Part shown: positions 20,464 through 32,232 of the stretch, in pieces
Layout: every line of letters starts with the position of its first letter
How positions within the stretch are numbered: the stretch's first letter is position 1
NCBI RefSeq assembly: GCF_027943255.1
Contig: NC_072894.1
Location: forward strand, 132,237,601-132,301,600
Length of the DNA stretch: 64,000 nucleotides
Reading direction: 5' to 3'
Source: Anastrepha obliqua
Lineage: Eukaryota; Arthropoda; Insecta; Diptera; Tephritidae
Program-made: the position numbers and the translations under genes
Notes under the pieces: model-generated
Databases searched by the model: none
Told to the model about the DNA's origin: nothing
The model's input: the letters and a program-made list of their open reading frames with translations, nothing else

Positions 20464-23400
20464 ATGGGTTTAAAGGTTGTCCAAATCAATCTGCAGCATT
20501 CACGGTGTACAACGGACAACCTAACCGTTCTCCTGGCGGAGGAGGACGTGGACATCGCACTAATTCAGGAACCCTGGGTGCGGAGCACAGAGGTGAAAGG
20601 GTTCACTGGGAAAACCTACAATATCTACTATAAACGGATAGAAGGTAATCCCAGAACATGTATTGTAGCTAAAAAACATTTAAACACATTTTTAATTCCA
20701 TTGTATAGTTCACAGGAAGTGACGGCTGTTGAGGTGGAAGCCACTGACGGAGTCAGAATTACGCTTGCCTCTATATACATGGCACATGAAAGACCAGCAC
20801 CGCCTGAGGAGGCTTGTAAACTTGTGCAGGAAAACCCGAACAAAACCCTGCTTCTCGGATGCGATGCCAATGCAAGGCATGCTCTATGGGGAAGCTCCGA
20901 AACAAACGACCGAGGTGAGTCTCTTTATGATTTCATAATTAACACTAACTTGTCGGTATGTAACAGGGGTAACACTCCCACTTTCACCTTTCCAAGTACG
21001 GAGTACTTCAGGGGATGGGAGGAAGTGATCGATGTTACCCTAATGTCTGAAAACAGCTCAGTAAGGTTAGACAATTGGAAGGTCTCTGATAAAAGGTCTT
21101 TTTCGGATCACAGCTGGATCCTGTACGATCTGGATCTTAATGTTGATCCGCCCTTACCGTATAGAAATCCACTAAGAACCAACTGGAAAAGATTCAGAAA
21201 CATAGTCAATAAAAGGATAGGAGAGATTCCCATCCACAAAATCACTCTCACCGAAAACCTTGAGAGTAGGGTCACAACACTGGAGAAGGCATTTAGTAGG
21301 GCCTACAAAACGTCCTGCCCCATAAAATTTAGTAAAAAATCCCATCCCCCTTGGTGGAGCATTGAGCTCTCAAAACTAAGGGAAAAATCTAGATCAACGT
21401 TTAACCTCAGCTACTCGACAGGAAATTGGCAATTGTACAAAGAGAGTCGGAGGCAGTACAAGAAGGCAATTAGGGCCGCCAAGAAAGAGAGCTGGAGCGA
21501 ATTCTGTTCGTCAATCGAATCAACCAGGGATTCTGCCAGGCTTAGCCGTGTTCTGTCCAAAGATTATTCAATGGCTTCTTGGGTCAAGAAACCTGATGGT
21601 ACTTGGACAGCTACGACAGAGGAATCGCTAGAACTTCTGCTAAACACGCATTTCCCGGGGTGCAGCGTCCACGAAAGTGGGAGGGAAGTATCAGGCGGAG
21701 CCAACATAATCCACAGCACCTTGCAAAAGAAATAATTACAAAGGAGAAAGTTGCATGGGCAGTTAAATCTTTTTCACCTTTTAAATCTCAGGGGCCTGAT
21801 GGGATCATCCCAAAGATGTTACAGGAAACCTTGGACTGTATCCTACCATGGCTAGAGGAAATTTTTAAAGCGTGTTTAAACCTAGGTCAAATTCCAGATA
21901 GTTGGAAATTAGTCAAGGTCGTCTTCATTCCAAAAATAGGCAGGAGGGGACATGAATCAGCGAAGGACTATAGGCCAATCAGTCTTTCGTCTTTCCTGTT
22001 AAAAACCTTTGAAAGACTTTTGGATATATATCTTAGAAGCTCTTTGGAGAGCTCTGGTATATCTACTGCACAACATGCGTACCTTAAAGGCAAATCTACG
22101 GAGACAGCGCTTCACGAGGTAATCCGAACAATAGAGGGCTCTCTAGAGAACAAACATTATACCATGGCGGCATTCTTGGATATAGAAGGCGCCTTTAACA
22201 ATGTTAGTACAGATGCGATCCAACGGGCGTTGATAGACTTAGAGGTGGACAATTGCATCAGTAATTGGGTCATCTCTATGCTAGAAACCAGGATCATCAA
22301 AGCTAATATGGGTAATATCAGTATAACCAAGAATGTCCACAGAGGCACCCCACAGGGGGGAGTACTGTCTCCACTTCTCTGGTTATGCGTTATTAGCAAA
22401 GTCTTAATAAAACTTAATAGAGGTGGGGTAAAAGCGGTGGCGTACGCTGATGATGTGGTGTTAATGGCGTCAGGACTGTGTCCTAGTACGATCAGTGGGA
22501 TCATCCAAAGGGCATTAGGCGAGCTTAACTCTTGGGCCACAGGCTGTGGCCTAGGTTTAAACCCACGTAAAACAGAGCTTATGCTTTTCACCACCAGATA
22601 TAAGGTACCACCTTTTACCCTACCAAATATTAACGGGCAAACTCTCTCACTATCACCCAGCGCAAAGTACTTAGGGGTAATTCTGGACTCCAAACTAAGC
22701 TGGAAATTAAATGTTGAAGAACGGGTAAGGAAGGCAGAAATTGCTTTATATGCCTGTAAACGTATGCTTGGAAGAAGATGGGGTCTTCAACCTAAGCATA
22801 CATTATGGCTGTAAAAGACGGTTATACGACCTATTCTATCGTATGGTTCGGTAGTTTGGCGGAAGGCTCTAGGGAGAGAGTACAATACCAAACTACTCGG
22901 CAGAATACAAAGATCAGCATGTGCAATAACGGTCGGTGCAATCAGATCATGTCCTAGAGAGGCTCTCAATGCACTGACACACGTTATTCCAATAGACCTA
23001 CATATTAAGAAGACGGCAACCATGAGTGCATTTAGGTTAAACGAAGCGGGTCGCTGGAGAGAAAAAACTTATGGTCATGCTAGTCTATTATAGCGACAAA
23101 CTCAGTTAATCTCGGTGAGAACTAACTACATCGTCCCGACGGTAACTTTCGATAGGAATTTTGCCACTCTCTTTCCAACTAAGGAAAATGGAATAAGGGA
23201 TTCTCTCTAAACAACTTCGACACTACAGTCTATACGGATGGAAGTAAAATGGGCTGCGGTGTTGGAGCTGGTATATATTCTCACATACTTAAAACTGAGA
23301 AATCTATGCGTCTCCCTAATACCAGCAGTGTCTTCCAGGCGGAAGTACTGGCGATTGGGGAAGCTTGCAGGCTACTAATCGCAGATTTCTCTTTTAAGGG

Positions 23401-23788
23401 TAATATCGCTATTCTCTCGGATAGCCAAGCTGCAATCCAGGCACAACAACCTCCAAAGTGGTGGAACAAAGTAGAAATAGCCTCACCATCTTGAGTGAAA
23501 ACCATAAAGTTACGTCGGGACGCCTGGAGACTAACGGCAGTCATAACTGGCTTTTGGTCTATCGGAGAACAAGCAGCCAAAATGGGTATCCCTCACAATA
23601 CATACTGTCACAGTTGTAAACAACCGGAGAAAAAGGAGACAATCTTCCATTTCCTCTGTGAATGCCCTGCCCTATGGAAGGACAGAATGTTAACCCTGGG
23701 CCAACCACTGTTCGAGAATCTCGAACAACTATCTGGCTTAGACGTTAACAACCTAATAAGGTTCCTTAACCGCACAGACCGGATATAG
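20464..23788 (+). pseudogene. LOA ORF2: endonuclease-RT-RNase H, broken
   Basis: Encoded the enzyme for target-primed reverse transcription. The endonuclease is intact by motif: QINLQHSR, LIQEPWV, GCDANARHALWGS and RSFSDHSW (20464-21735). A one-base frame change at about 21660-21730 leads into the RT: YRPISLSSFLLKTFERL, AAFLDIEGAFNNV, RGTPQGGVLSPLL and AYADDVVLMASG (to 22814). In-frame stops follow at 22812-22814 and 23091-23093, then a frame change near 23200. RNase H follows with YTDGSKMG, FQAEVLAIGEA and LSDSQAAIQA. A stop at 23492 and an apparent deletion remove the last RNase H motif. The tail has CHSCKQPEKKETIFHFLCEC. At least five lesions; domain order is as in the clade. Confidence 0.9.
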
Positions 23789-23999
23789 TTATGCTGTAAA
23801 AAACCGTTAAACAAGTTGGCAAAGAGGATGTGGCAACAAAATGGCGCGAAAGCGCTAGTTGGATTCTGGAAGAATCACCACTTTAACCAACCAACCAACA
23901 TGTTTTATTGTAAAACAACATCTAGGCGCGTCTTTCGAAAGACCCTTTATTAACACAACCGATAAAAAGAATCATCTAAAGGCAAAAAGAATTGAAAGT

Positions 24000-24550
24000 C
24001 AATGAAGGTTTACAATAAAAGTGTCTTTTTCCATTTGATGCCCCTGGATAAGCAGAATTGCAACAGACGTCGGAAGAAAGGACAGCAGGGTTCTCAAGCT
24101 TTTTTTAATGCGCTTCTTGATTTGATAGAAAACTGCTTCATAGATTTGGTCATCTCCACGAAGCAGAAAAAAGATATTGATCAGGTATTCTTCCAATGCC
24201 CACGTTATGCTTCCGAAACCTTCAAAAGTGTAAACGAAAAAAATATTAGGGGTTTTATGCTGAAATCAGCTAATAACTGAAGGAGAATCTGCGTGCATGC
24301 AAGACACATTCAAAACGATCTAAGACGCGCGGAGTTTCGTAGGTGTCAGCAATAACTGGGAGTCTTTGATCTAACCAGTCCCATGACGTAATACCTTTTT
24401 GGCAGTTCCGCGGTGCGAGTGGTAGATAGTGGAGAGTTGTTTAGGACGTAGGTGTAGCTGCGAGGCTACAAGTCGCGCATACTGGTATGCCGCTATGGCA
24501 GTACTCATGAGAGTTTCCTCTCCACGGGGTCATCCCAGCAAAACAAAAAA
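24000..24550 (+). mobile_element. Possible R1/I-like retrotransposon 3' remnant
   Basis: A short frame (24002-24280) ends with DQVFFQCPRYASETFK ... NIRGFMLKS. This resembles the FECPRYA-type zinc-knuckle end and the NI...ML helix found near the C-terminus of R1-like RTs. Downstream DNA ends with GGCAGTACTCATGAGAGTTT, CCTCTCCACGG and an A-rich stretch, like a 3' UTR plus tail. The similarity is short and the assignment is tentative. Confidence 0.35.
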
Positions 24551-26129
24551 TCTAAAGATTGTTTTGGGGGATGTTTGACAAATTTTATATTTCGATGCTG
24601 ATTTTACTCGACAAGACTTACCAGAAAAATAGCGTCACTTTCCAAGTACTTTTACCCCATTCTTTTTTGTAGCACTGAGTAGAACATAGCGGACGTGCTA
24701 CGTTTCCATTCCTCTCCTCAAACTAATCAGAAGCCGATGGTTTTCAGATTTAATTAGTTTAGAATTCCTTTGTGACAACAGAATTTAATAAACAAAATTT
24801 TCACAACATATTTTACTAAATTTCAACAATCCAAATATTATGCTTATTTAGGTCACCGAAGAACTTTATTGGCCCCTTATGAACTTTAATACTGTAAATG
24901 CTCCTATGCCGTTGCTGTCACACACAAATATCAAACACGAACTTCGAGTGCCGCAAAGGCGCAAAATATTTGTAACTTCATAATTTTCCATTAACACCGA
25001 AATGCCATCATCACATAAGCCGAAAAAACAACAACAATCCCAATAAAATGGAAAACAAAACCCAACTCAAATTTGGTAATCAGGAAGAAAGGCCGACAAA
25101 AATACACACATACATGGGTATATGTGCAAGGGTGTTTGTGCATGTGTGTGCGCGTGTTTTACGTAAAGAATGTAATACTTGTACCACAATTACTTACATG
25201 CCCCAACGGAAAACTCATTAACTAAGTGAGCATTTATTGCCTACTCAACGCCATAAACACGCGCGCCATGTCTGCTTGGCAGTGCCAAGGACTAAAGGAT
25301 TTGCAGCGCCTATGAGGAGGCCTATACCCACAATTTTAGCTCATAATACGGAAGTAAGCATCTTTACAAAGGTGCATTCAGCAACGCACTAAATATCATT
25401 TAAGTTTAATACTACACATGTGGCATTTTAAGGTAGCCGTATTACTTGGGGCTTGACCAAGAGAAAGAAAGAATGTTTTTGGTATTAAAGCTGGTTTGCC
25501 ACAGGACAGCTTGTTCGATAAGCTTCGAATTTTCCCCCAGATTCGTGTAAGTGCTGATGGCAATGGTATTGGCTTAGTAGTTGGCTTAGTAGTAGTTGGC
25601 CTTACCCATAGCAACCAAACGTACGGTAGTAACTGTAATACCAGTGACTAATTTGGAAGACTTTCAACTGAATGTGAAATGTATAACTAGTAAAATGTTT
25701 TTGCTTACTCCCTCTGCTTGTTCGCAGATGTGATAATAATGGATTTCATTAAGCTATGGCGTTTACTAAGCAACAATAATCACAATTAATGCGCTCGGGG
25801 CCGCAACATTATTTTCCAAAGAACTCACCAGCGGCCTTTTAATGTGGCAGAGGGCAAGCGGTGGGGTTGCTTTGTAGCCTCAGTTACATTAAAAATAGCA
25901 ACCAATAGAACCTCGAATTACAATCCCCAAAAGACTTCAATCAGCATCCGAACAAACGTAGGTTTCAAACCAGAAATAAATTCTAACGAAATAAAGTGGA
26001 ACAGAAGGAAAAAAATGTGCGCTCGCAAATTAAAGAAAATTACCAACAACTCACACCACTCAACAATAAGAGAGCGTCAGTAGGCGCCGGCGTACAGTGG
26101 GTTGCTTGGACTAACGTAGTGGTAGAAAA
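24551..26129. other. Intergenic DNA, no gene recognised
   Basis: AT-rich with a GTGTTTGTGCATGTGTGTGC patch at about 25130-25155. Open frames at 25396-25614 and 25844-26083 have no domain that I recognise; the latter abuts the RTE-like remnant but shows no RT motif. Confidence 0.4.
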
Positions 26130-26800
26130 AACGAAGTTTACGGTCCAATCAAAGCTCGTGTTTAAGACATGATGACCTGCTGATCGGAGACTATGCATTC
26201 GAGAGTGTACACGAGTTTACCCATCCAGGTATCAAAATATCAGCCGTTGCCAATAAATGATAAAGTTTTAGCAGCAAATAAGCCTCGCTTTTCTGATTTG
26301 AAGCTGCTTAAGTCTAAATTATTATCACGCACCCAAAAGTTAAGGATACACAAAACTTTGATCCCCCCCGTGCTTGCCTATCGTTGCGAACTATGAACGC
26401 TAAAAACTACTGACATTAATCAGCTACTGGTATTTGAAAGAAAAATGTTACGAAAAGTATTTCGACCTGTAAGACTGCAAGATGGTACCTATCGGATTCG
26501 ATATAATCGTGAGCGAGAACTATTAGCAAAAAACGAAATTGTGATAAAATTTATAAAATATCAGATAAGAAGGCTCAGTTTAGAATGACCAAGGAGAGAA
26601 CAACTCGGAAGGCACTTGAATTACGCCCTGTTGGAGGCCGAAGCAGAGGAGACTAGAATGATATGGCTCGAAGACGTGGAAATTTACCTTGAAAAGCTAA
26701 ACGTGCGGCGATGGAAGGAGGCAGCCTTAGATAGAGACAGAGGGCGCAATGCTGTGAATGAAGCAATGGTTCTCCAAGGACTGGGATACTAAAAAGAAGA
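26130..26800 (+). pseudogene. RTE-like reverse transcriptase C-terminal remnant
   Basis: Plus-strand pieces read KLLSRTQKLRIHKTLIPPVL then AYRCEL (26295-26396, the VLxYGCExW region). Next come LLVFERKMLRKVFRPVRLQ and YRIRYNRERELL, and at the end EDVEIYLEKLNVRRWKEAAL with LQGLGY and a stop at 26790-26792. This is the order found downstream of the RT fingers/palm in RTE-type elements. Stops after YRCEL and around 26585 break it. It is probably related to, but not the same copy as, the reverse-strand remnant at 29320-32660. Confidence 0.7.
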
Positions 26801-27182
26801 AGAGAAAGAATAAATTAAAAAAAATACCAATTTGAAATTAAAATAAAAAAAAAAATATGAATATTCTGCTGGGAATCAGATATGGCTCTCAAGCGTTTAT
26901 CGGTTTGAGCGGAGTATGGTTTCATGTGCAAATATTTACTCAGGTGGAGAAAGTTTTTGAATGGCATTCACTTGGAAAAGCGAGACGCAATTCTTTGTTA
27001 TATTCTTCAAGCAGAACACCAGATAAGGTGAGCAGGCTAGCCCTGGTAGAGGCACGCCAACATATTCAGCTTTATCGATCTCCAGGATCTGCAACATCTG
27101 TTCAACGGCGACGTTAACTTATGAATCAGTTCATTCAACTCATCAGTTTTTCTATGATATTTATGTAAAATATGGACTTATA
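26801..27182. other. Unassigned spacer
   Basis: Begins with A-rich sequence directly after the RTE-like stop, consistent with a decayed tail. An 86-codon open frame at 26857-27117 has no recognisable domain. Confidence 0.35.
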
Positions 27183-28116
27183 AAGGGTCCGCCATATAAC
27201 TTCACGGAATTAAAAATGCTATTAAAAAGAAAGAAACTACTCAATATTTTTCCAAACAGTTTTTTTATTTTGAAGTACAATCCTTCCGGTTAATGATGGA
27301 ACACAACTTCATTCATATGGCTGCCTCGGCTAGCCATGCACCATCCCATACGATCGGTCCAATTTTTCAACACATTTTCGATTGTATGCGCCTGTATTTC
27401 AGCTATGACATAACGTATGTTGGTCTTCAGGGCATCAATTGTTGCATAACACTGGTCTTTGACGGCACCCCAAAGATAATAATCCAACGGCGTCAAGTCG
27501 CAGCTCCGAGGCGGCCAAACGATATCAGAATTTCGGCTGATAATGCGATCTTCGAAGACAGTGCGCAAAAGATTGATCGTAGCATTCGCTGTGTGGCAAG
27601 TAGCGCCATCTTGTTGGAACCAAATGCCATCAATATCCTCCTCTTCAATTTCTCGGAACAAAAATTCGTTCAACATGGCCCGGTAACGCTCTCCATTGAC
27701 GGTTGCGGCCACTCCTCGCTCATTTTCGAAGAAAAATGGACCAATGATGCCTCTCGACCAAAATCCGCACCAAACAGTGACTCGTTGTGAATGCATCGGC
27801 TTTTCTTCGAGTGCGTGCGGGTTTTCTGAGCCCCAAATGTGGCAATTTTGCTTATTAACAAACCCGCCGAGATGGAAATAAGCTTCATCCGAAAAGATGA
27901 TTTTTCGGTAAAAGTCTTCATCTTCTTCGAGTCGATCCCAATCCCATGAAGCGAAGCGAAAACGCATTGGGTGGTCGGTCCTTTGAGCGTATACACAACC
28001 ATTTTCGTTAAGCGGAAGAATAAAACTAATTTTCGGTCAAATCAGATGACAGCTAACTGTTACCATTCTTCAAATAAATCCTAGTTCAAATCCGTAACGA
28101 TAGATGGCAGGCCCTG
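27183..28116 (-). mobile_element. Rosa-type (DD41D) element lacking the transposase N-terminus
   Basis: Left tip AAGGGTCCGCCATATAAC, preceded by TA; right tip in reverse complement ACAGGGCCTGCCATCTATCG, with TA at 28117-28118. Between them lies one open transposase frame on the minus strand covering the catalytic domain. The DNA-binding half is missing, so it is an internally deleted copy about 930 bp long. Confidence 0.78.
27290..27967 (-). CDS. Rosa-type DD41D transposase, catalytic domain only (225 aa)
   Basis: Tc1/mariner superfamily transposase piece. All three acidic residues are present: FSDEAYFHLGG, WFQQDGATCHTA and SCDLTPLDYYLWG. Counting from the second Asp to the Asp of TPLD gives 41 intervening residues, the DD41D signature of the rosa group. 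Other family blocks are VTVWCGFWSRGIIGPFFFEN and NGERYRAMLNEFLF; the C-terminus is SRGSHMNEVVFHH. The frame continues upstream of this Met (ENGCVYAQRTDHP) but without helix-turn-helix sequence before the element end. It cannot bind its own ends as it stands, but the open core suggests fairly recent decay. Confidence 0.85.
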   Translation of the reverse strand: MRFRFASWDWDRLEEDEDFYRKIIFSDEAYFHLGGFVNKQNCHIWGSENPHALEEKPMHSQRVTVWCGFWSRGIIGPFFFENERGVAATVNGERYRAMLNEFLFREIEEEDIDGIWFQQDGATCHTANATINLLRTVFEDRIISRNSDIVWPPRSCDLTPLDYYLWGAVKDQCYATIDALKTNIRYVIAEIQAHTIENVLKNWTDRMGWCMASRGSHMNEVVFHH

Positions 28117-29319
28117 TATATTAGAGATCTACAGGAAGTGTTGAAATACAAAAGGGATGATAGTTCAGGTGGCTACACTTTTTTATCCATAATGCCTCTT
28201 AAAAGCGTAATTCCATGAATTTTTCCTCCGTTTGAAGGGCTCTATAAACTCAAGTAAATTCAACAACGCAGATTATATGTTGGCATGGAATCATGAGAAC
28301 ATATTCGGCGAAGAGCATTTTTATACGAAATACGCCGAAAATCACCCACAGTACGCTTGTAGTTCAAATCGAATAGTCAAAAATAGCAACAAAACACCAG
28401 CACCAAATCTACTTTGCCCGGTGCTTGAAATACATTTGAATATTTATGTTTATTGCCTGACCTGTTTCCCCTGCATCCCTCCACATTTCGCAAATAAGCG
28501 CAAGTGGAGCAGCAGCGAATTGTAAAGCTGTGCAGCAGATCAGCTTGTAAATAAGGATTAAGGTATCGTAACAAAAGAAATCCTGCCTCACCGCCACCAT
28601 CACCAGCATCGTAATCACCTTAACCATCATTACCAATGCCAACAGCAAAACGGCTGTGCCAAAGTGTTTTCCCGAGCAGTGTAATTAGAGAAAAAATCAG
28701 CGCATTTCCACACCAAAGTGAAGCGTAACTTAATTGGATTCAAACAGAAAAAGCCATGAATTTTGTAAAATGGTTGGTTTTGTGCGGCATAGCAAAGAAA
28801 TAATGAGTGAAATAATCCATAACGAACTATCAAAGTGAAAGGAAAACGGTAAGGGAATGCAATTTTAATCACCTTAGTAAAATATTCTAAGCACGTGCCG
28901 CATTAAAGCAAGTAACTATTGGTGCATAGTTTTTTAAATCCTTTTTTTCAATTTCCTAAGCCACTTATCGAACATTTGAATGCGCAATTGTTGAATGTGG
29001 CACGAGGGCTTTCGAACAAAATCTCAAAATAACGGTCATAGGTGAGTATTTTTTGCCAAATGTATTTACAAAGCTGCAGGTGCGGCAATTTGTCAAGCTT
29101 TTGAGTTACACTGAAGGATGTTTTTGTTTTATGCTTGCCAAAGTTTTTCAAGGGCATATTGCAGGAGGACAAAGTCTTGTAGGCATTTATTTATTTATTT
29201 ATTTAAACATAAAGTCTATGAACAACAAATTCTTACAGACTACTAACAAAAACTAAATAAGATTTTACACAAGATTTTAGAAGATCAGCGAAAACAATAT
29301 TAGACATAGAAGCATAGAA
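28117..29319. other. Intergenic DNA, no gene recognised
   Basis: No conserved frame is seen. A TTTATTTATTTATTT run lies near 29185-29202. The short open frames on both strands lack domains. Confidence 0.4.
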
Positions 29320-29856
29320 GCTTGATAAGAGATGAGACCCCGTTGAATTCATTAAGAGCGCGATCAATTGACGCTTTTCGGGCAAATTTGTTTTGTTATG
29401 ACCTCCATAAAAGGTGTAGGACTTTCAAAGTTCTCTTCTTGGAACATTATAGTCTATTTTTTTGTAGGAAAGAGTTTATTATTATTTTTTTATTACCCTC
29501 AAATCGGTATTCGAGGTTGTGTTTGGCCAGAAGATTTCCAGGATTTTGCGAAGACATCGAATTGTGAAAACTTGCAGTGCGTTCATAGATAGGCACAGAA
29601 TAAATTTGATTTAACATTAAAATTAAAGTTACCGAGCTTTGCGCGTTGCGAAATGTACGATGCTTTCCAGATTGGACTTGGGGAGAAAAATATTGCTAGA
29701 GTTTTCCTAATGCGGTTTTTGATATCTTCGCTCGAGCCACCAGACACCGATATGATACTGCCCAGATATCAAAAAGATTTCACATGAGTTGTAAGAGTTT
29801 ATTTTGAGTGTTAGTACGCATCATTTTAGTTTTGGAGATGTTGAAAACCAGCCCAG

Positions 29857-32232
29857 TAGAGCTGTGCGAAACATCGATGTAGTATCGATATCCTTTCGTA
29901 AAAAACATCGATGTTTTTTCTCCGATGTTCGATGTTTTTGCCAGTTTTTCCATCACTGAGAAAAAAACGCAGTAAAAGCTAGAGCGTTATTTTTGGAGTT
30001 ATTGGTGTTGGCAGGCAGTGGTTATAATGGATAAATATCTTAGAGCTTCAAATGGGCAAGGTATGTACATATATATATTAACTGATGCCTTCTTTACAAG
30101 TTAACCTCTGTGTTTTGTCTCATTTGTATGTAGGTCGTAGTGCGGCAACCATTGAAGAAAAAGAGCAAGAGGAAGAGCCGCAAGCCAAAAAGGCGCGATA
30201 TGGTCAGTCCAATGTGTGGAATTTTTTTAATAAGTCCTCGGATGGCAAGACTGCCAAATGTTTAAAATGTGGTAAAATTTATCAAACCAGCGGAAACACC
30301 ACCAACATGGCGGGACATTTAAAGCGGGTACACCCAACGTTAACGGTGAGTGAGTTGCCAAAGGCTTCAGGACATATGGCGGCTTATTTGGATAAAAAAT
30401 ATGAAGCCTCATCGAAACGGAAGAGAGATTTGGACAGCGCATTGTTAAATTTCATTTGCTCCGATTTACGTCCATTTTACATTGTAGAAAACGAGGGATT
30501 TAAGCAATTTGTAAATGCTTTGGATCCCCGATACGAATTACCTTCACGATCAGCAATGCTTTCAACATGTTATAATAATTTATTCATGAACATGAGAATG
30601 AAACTGAAAAGCATTTTGCAAGAAGTGGAATATTGCGCTGTGACAACCGACTGTTGGACATCTCGAGCCAACGAGGCTTATTTGACCGTAACTTGCCATT
30701 TTATAGATCCAGAATTTAAACTTCGCACAGCAGTACTTTCGACTAGTAAGTTACAGAATGAGAAAAATCATTCTGCAGAAAACATTGCGAACTCTCTATG
30801 TGCAGTGCTAATTGAATGGGAAGTTATGGACAAAGTTGCAGCCATTGTTACCGATAGCGCAAGAACAATGATAAAAGCATGTGAGATATTGCAAAAAAGA
30901 CATGTGCCATGCTTTGCGCATGTTATTAATTTAATAGTTCAACAATGCCTGAATCAAGAGAAAATAAAAGTTATTATGGGGAAATGCAAAAGTATTGTGG
31001 GATTTTTTAAGAAAACCACAGTAGCTTACGCCAAGTTTAAAGAAGCTCAAAATACAGAGAAGCCATACAGTTTAAAGCAAGAATGTCCTACAAGATGGAA
31101 TAGCGCATTTCATATGATTGAAAGAATTCTTAAAACAAATGATGCTATAAGCAGTGTTCTTCTTTCAACCCCAAAGGGACTTGCCCCGTTTTCGGCTGAC
31201 GAAATTTTAATTTTAAAAGACATAAAAATTTTATTGCAACCTTTTGAATGTGCAACATTGCAAACTTCTTCGCGAACGTTGGTCACGGTATCATTAATAA
31301 TTCCTATAACTTGCGGACTTCTGCATAATTTGCAATTGTTAAAAAATGACCTAAAAACAGTTGAAGGTCGCGAAAGCTGCAATTGCTTATTGGAGGGCAT
31401 ATCGTCCAGACTACTGCAATATGAAATTCGCAATGTTCCTCGAGTGGCAACTTTGCTAGATCCTCGTTTTAAAAAAGAAGCGTTTCACTCACCATTTAAC
31501 ATCACTGAGGCTCAAAAACTCTTGGAAAACGAGCTTTCTTTTTTCAACGCACAGAAGTCTCGCCCTTGCGACGAACCACGCCTGCCAACATCAACCTCCA
31601 CATCGCAGACATCCCTTTTTCAATTTTTGGAAAAAAACAAAAGTTTGAAACATAAAACTAATACAGTGGATTCCATATTGTCAATTCGTCAATATTTTAA
31701 TCTAGACAATTTGGAATCAAACTCCAACCCTTTAGATTATTGGAAGGTTGTATTTTACTTGTCAATTCCAGCGTTTAAATATGTGTATTAATTAAATTTT
31801 ATTATTACAGATCTCATCAGATAAATCATTTCAGCATTGCTGCAAAAAATATTTCTGCGTTCCAGCAACTTCGACAGAAAGCGAACGTATGTTCAGTAAG
31901 GCTGGAATCGTTGTAAGCGAAAAAAGAAGTTCGCTTCAGTTTAAACATGTTGACATGCTACTTTTTATCAATCGGAACAAGTGGATCTCTGAACAGCAAT
32001 GATTGTTTTATAGTTTTAAGTTTGAAAAAGATTGAATTATGCTTTATAGTATTAAGTTTGAAAGATTTAATTTCTGTTTTATAGTATTAAGTTTGGAAAA
32101 AGGATGTTATCCTTAATAAAGATATATAATATATATTATATAGAGAATCAAAAAATGTACTATATTACTTCGATGTAGTATCGATACATCGATGTTTTTT
32201 TCTGGTCAAACATCGATGTTTCAACAGCTCTA
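29857..32232 (+). mobile_element. Complete hAT transposon with 8-bp target duplication
   Basis: CAGCCCAG stands on both sides (29849-29856 and 32233-32240). The left tip TAGAGCTGTGCGAAACATCG and right tip (reverse complement) TAGAGCTGTTGAAACATCGA are inverted repeats. Both subterminal regions hold several CATCGATG palindromes (29872, 29906 and, at the right side, around 32187 and 32211). They probably bind the transposase. It carries a three-exon transposase gene with an open reading frame. The element sits inside a dead RTE-like pseudogene. Confidence 0.93.
30027..32002 (+). CDS. hAT transposase, three exons, apparently intact (612 aa)
   Basis: Nuclear cut-and-paste enzyme. Exons: 30027-30060 (MDKYLRASNGQ), 30134-31746 and 31811-32002; introns 30061-30133 (GTATGT...TGTAG) and 31747-31810 (GTTGTA...TTACAG). 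The joined frame has 612 codons plus stop at 32000-32002. An N-terminal BED zinc finger has the spacing CLKC-15-H-4-H (residues about 74-98). The RNase H-like catalytic core shows Asp184 in TTDCWTS, Asp252 in VTDSARTM and Glu574 in TSTESERMFSKAG. These positions are close to the published Hermes triad (180, 248, 572). The C-terminal dimerisation region contains RVATLLDPRFK and KKYFCVPAT. The second donor, GTTGTA, is weak; retention would truncate the protein after a few residues. The TIRs suit a self-mobilising copy. Confidence 0.88.

Larger units (their letters stand above)
18785..23897 (+). mobile_element. LOA-clade non-LTR retrotransposon, nearly complete
   Basis: Flanked by an 11-bp target duplication ACATGTTTTAT at 18774-18784 and 23898-23908. 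The structure is: a 5' untranslated region (18785-19288, GC-rich), ORF1 with a DUF4780-like C-terminal region, then ORF2 with apurinic-type endonuclease, reverse transcriptase, RNase H and a C-terminal CCHC cluster, and an AACC-repeat tail (TTAACCAACCAACC). RNase H plus a DUF4780-type ORF1 points to the LOA clade (Loa, Bilbo, Lian). The 5' end at a target duplication suggests full length. Several frameshifts and stops in ORF2 show it is dead. Confidence 0.9.
17324..23947 (+). mobile_element. Rosa-like element (deleted) hosting jockey and LOA insertions
   Basis: The two tips match as inverted repeats. The left tip is TA then AACGGTCTTTCAAAAGTGG with CCTAGATGT following; the right tip in reverse complement is TA then AAGGGTCTTTCGAAAGACG with CCTAGATGT following. 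Between them are two pieces of a transposase N-terminus (17489-17620 and 18525-18718). They are separated by a reverse-strand jockey fragment and followed by a LOA element with its own duplication. With the LOA removed, only about 40 bp remain between the coding piece's trailer and the right tip. The transposase core was therefore deleted before the LOA inserted. Confidence 0.72.
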
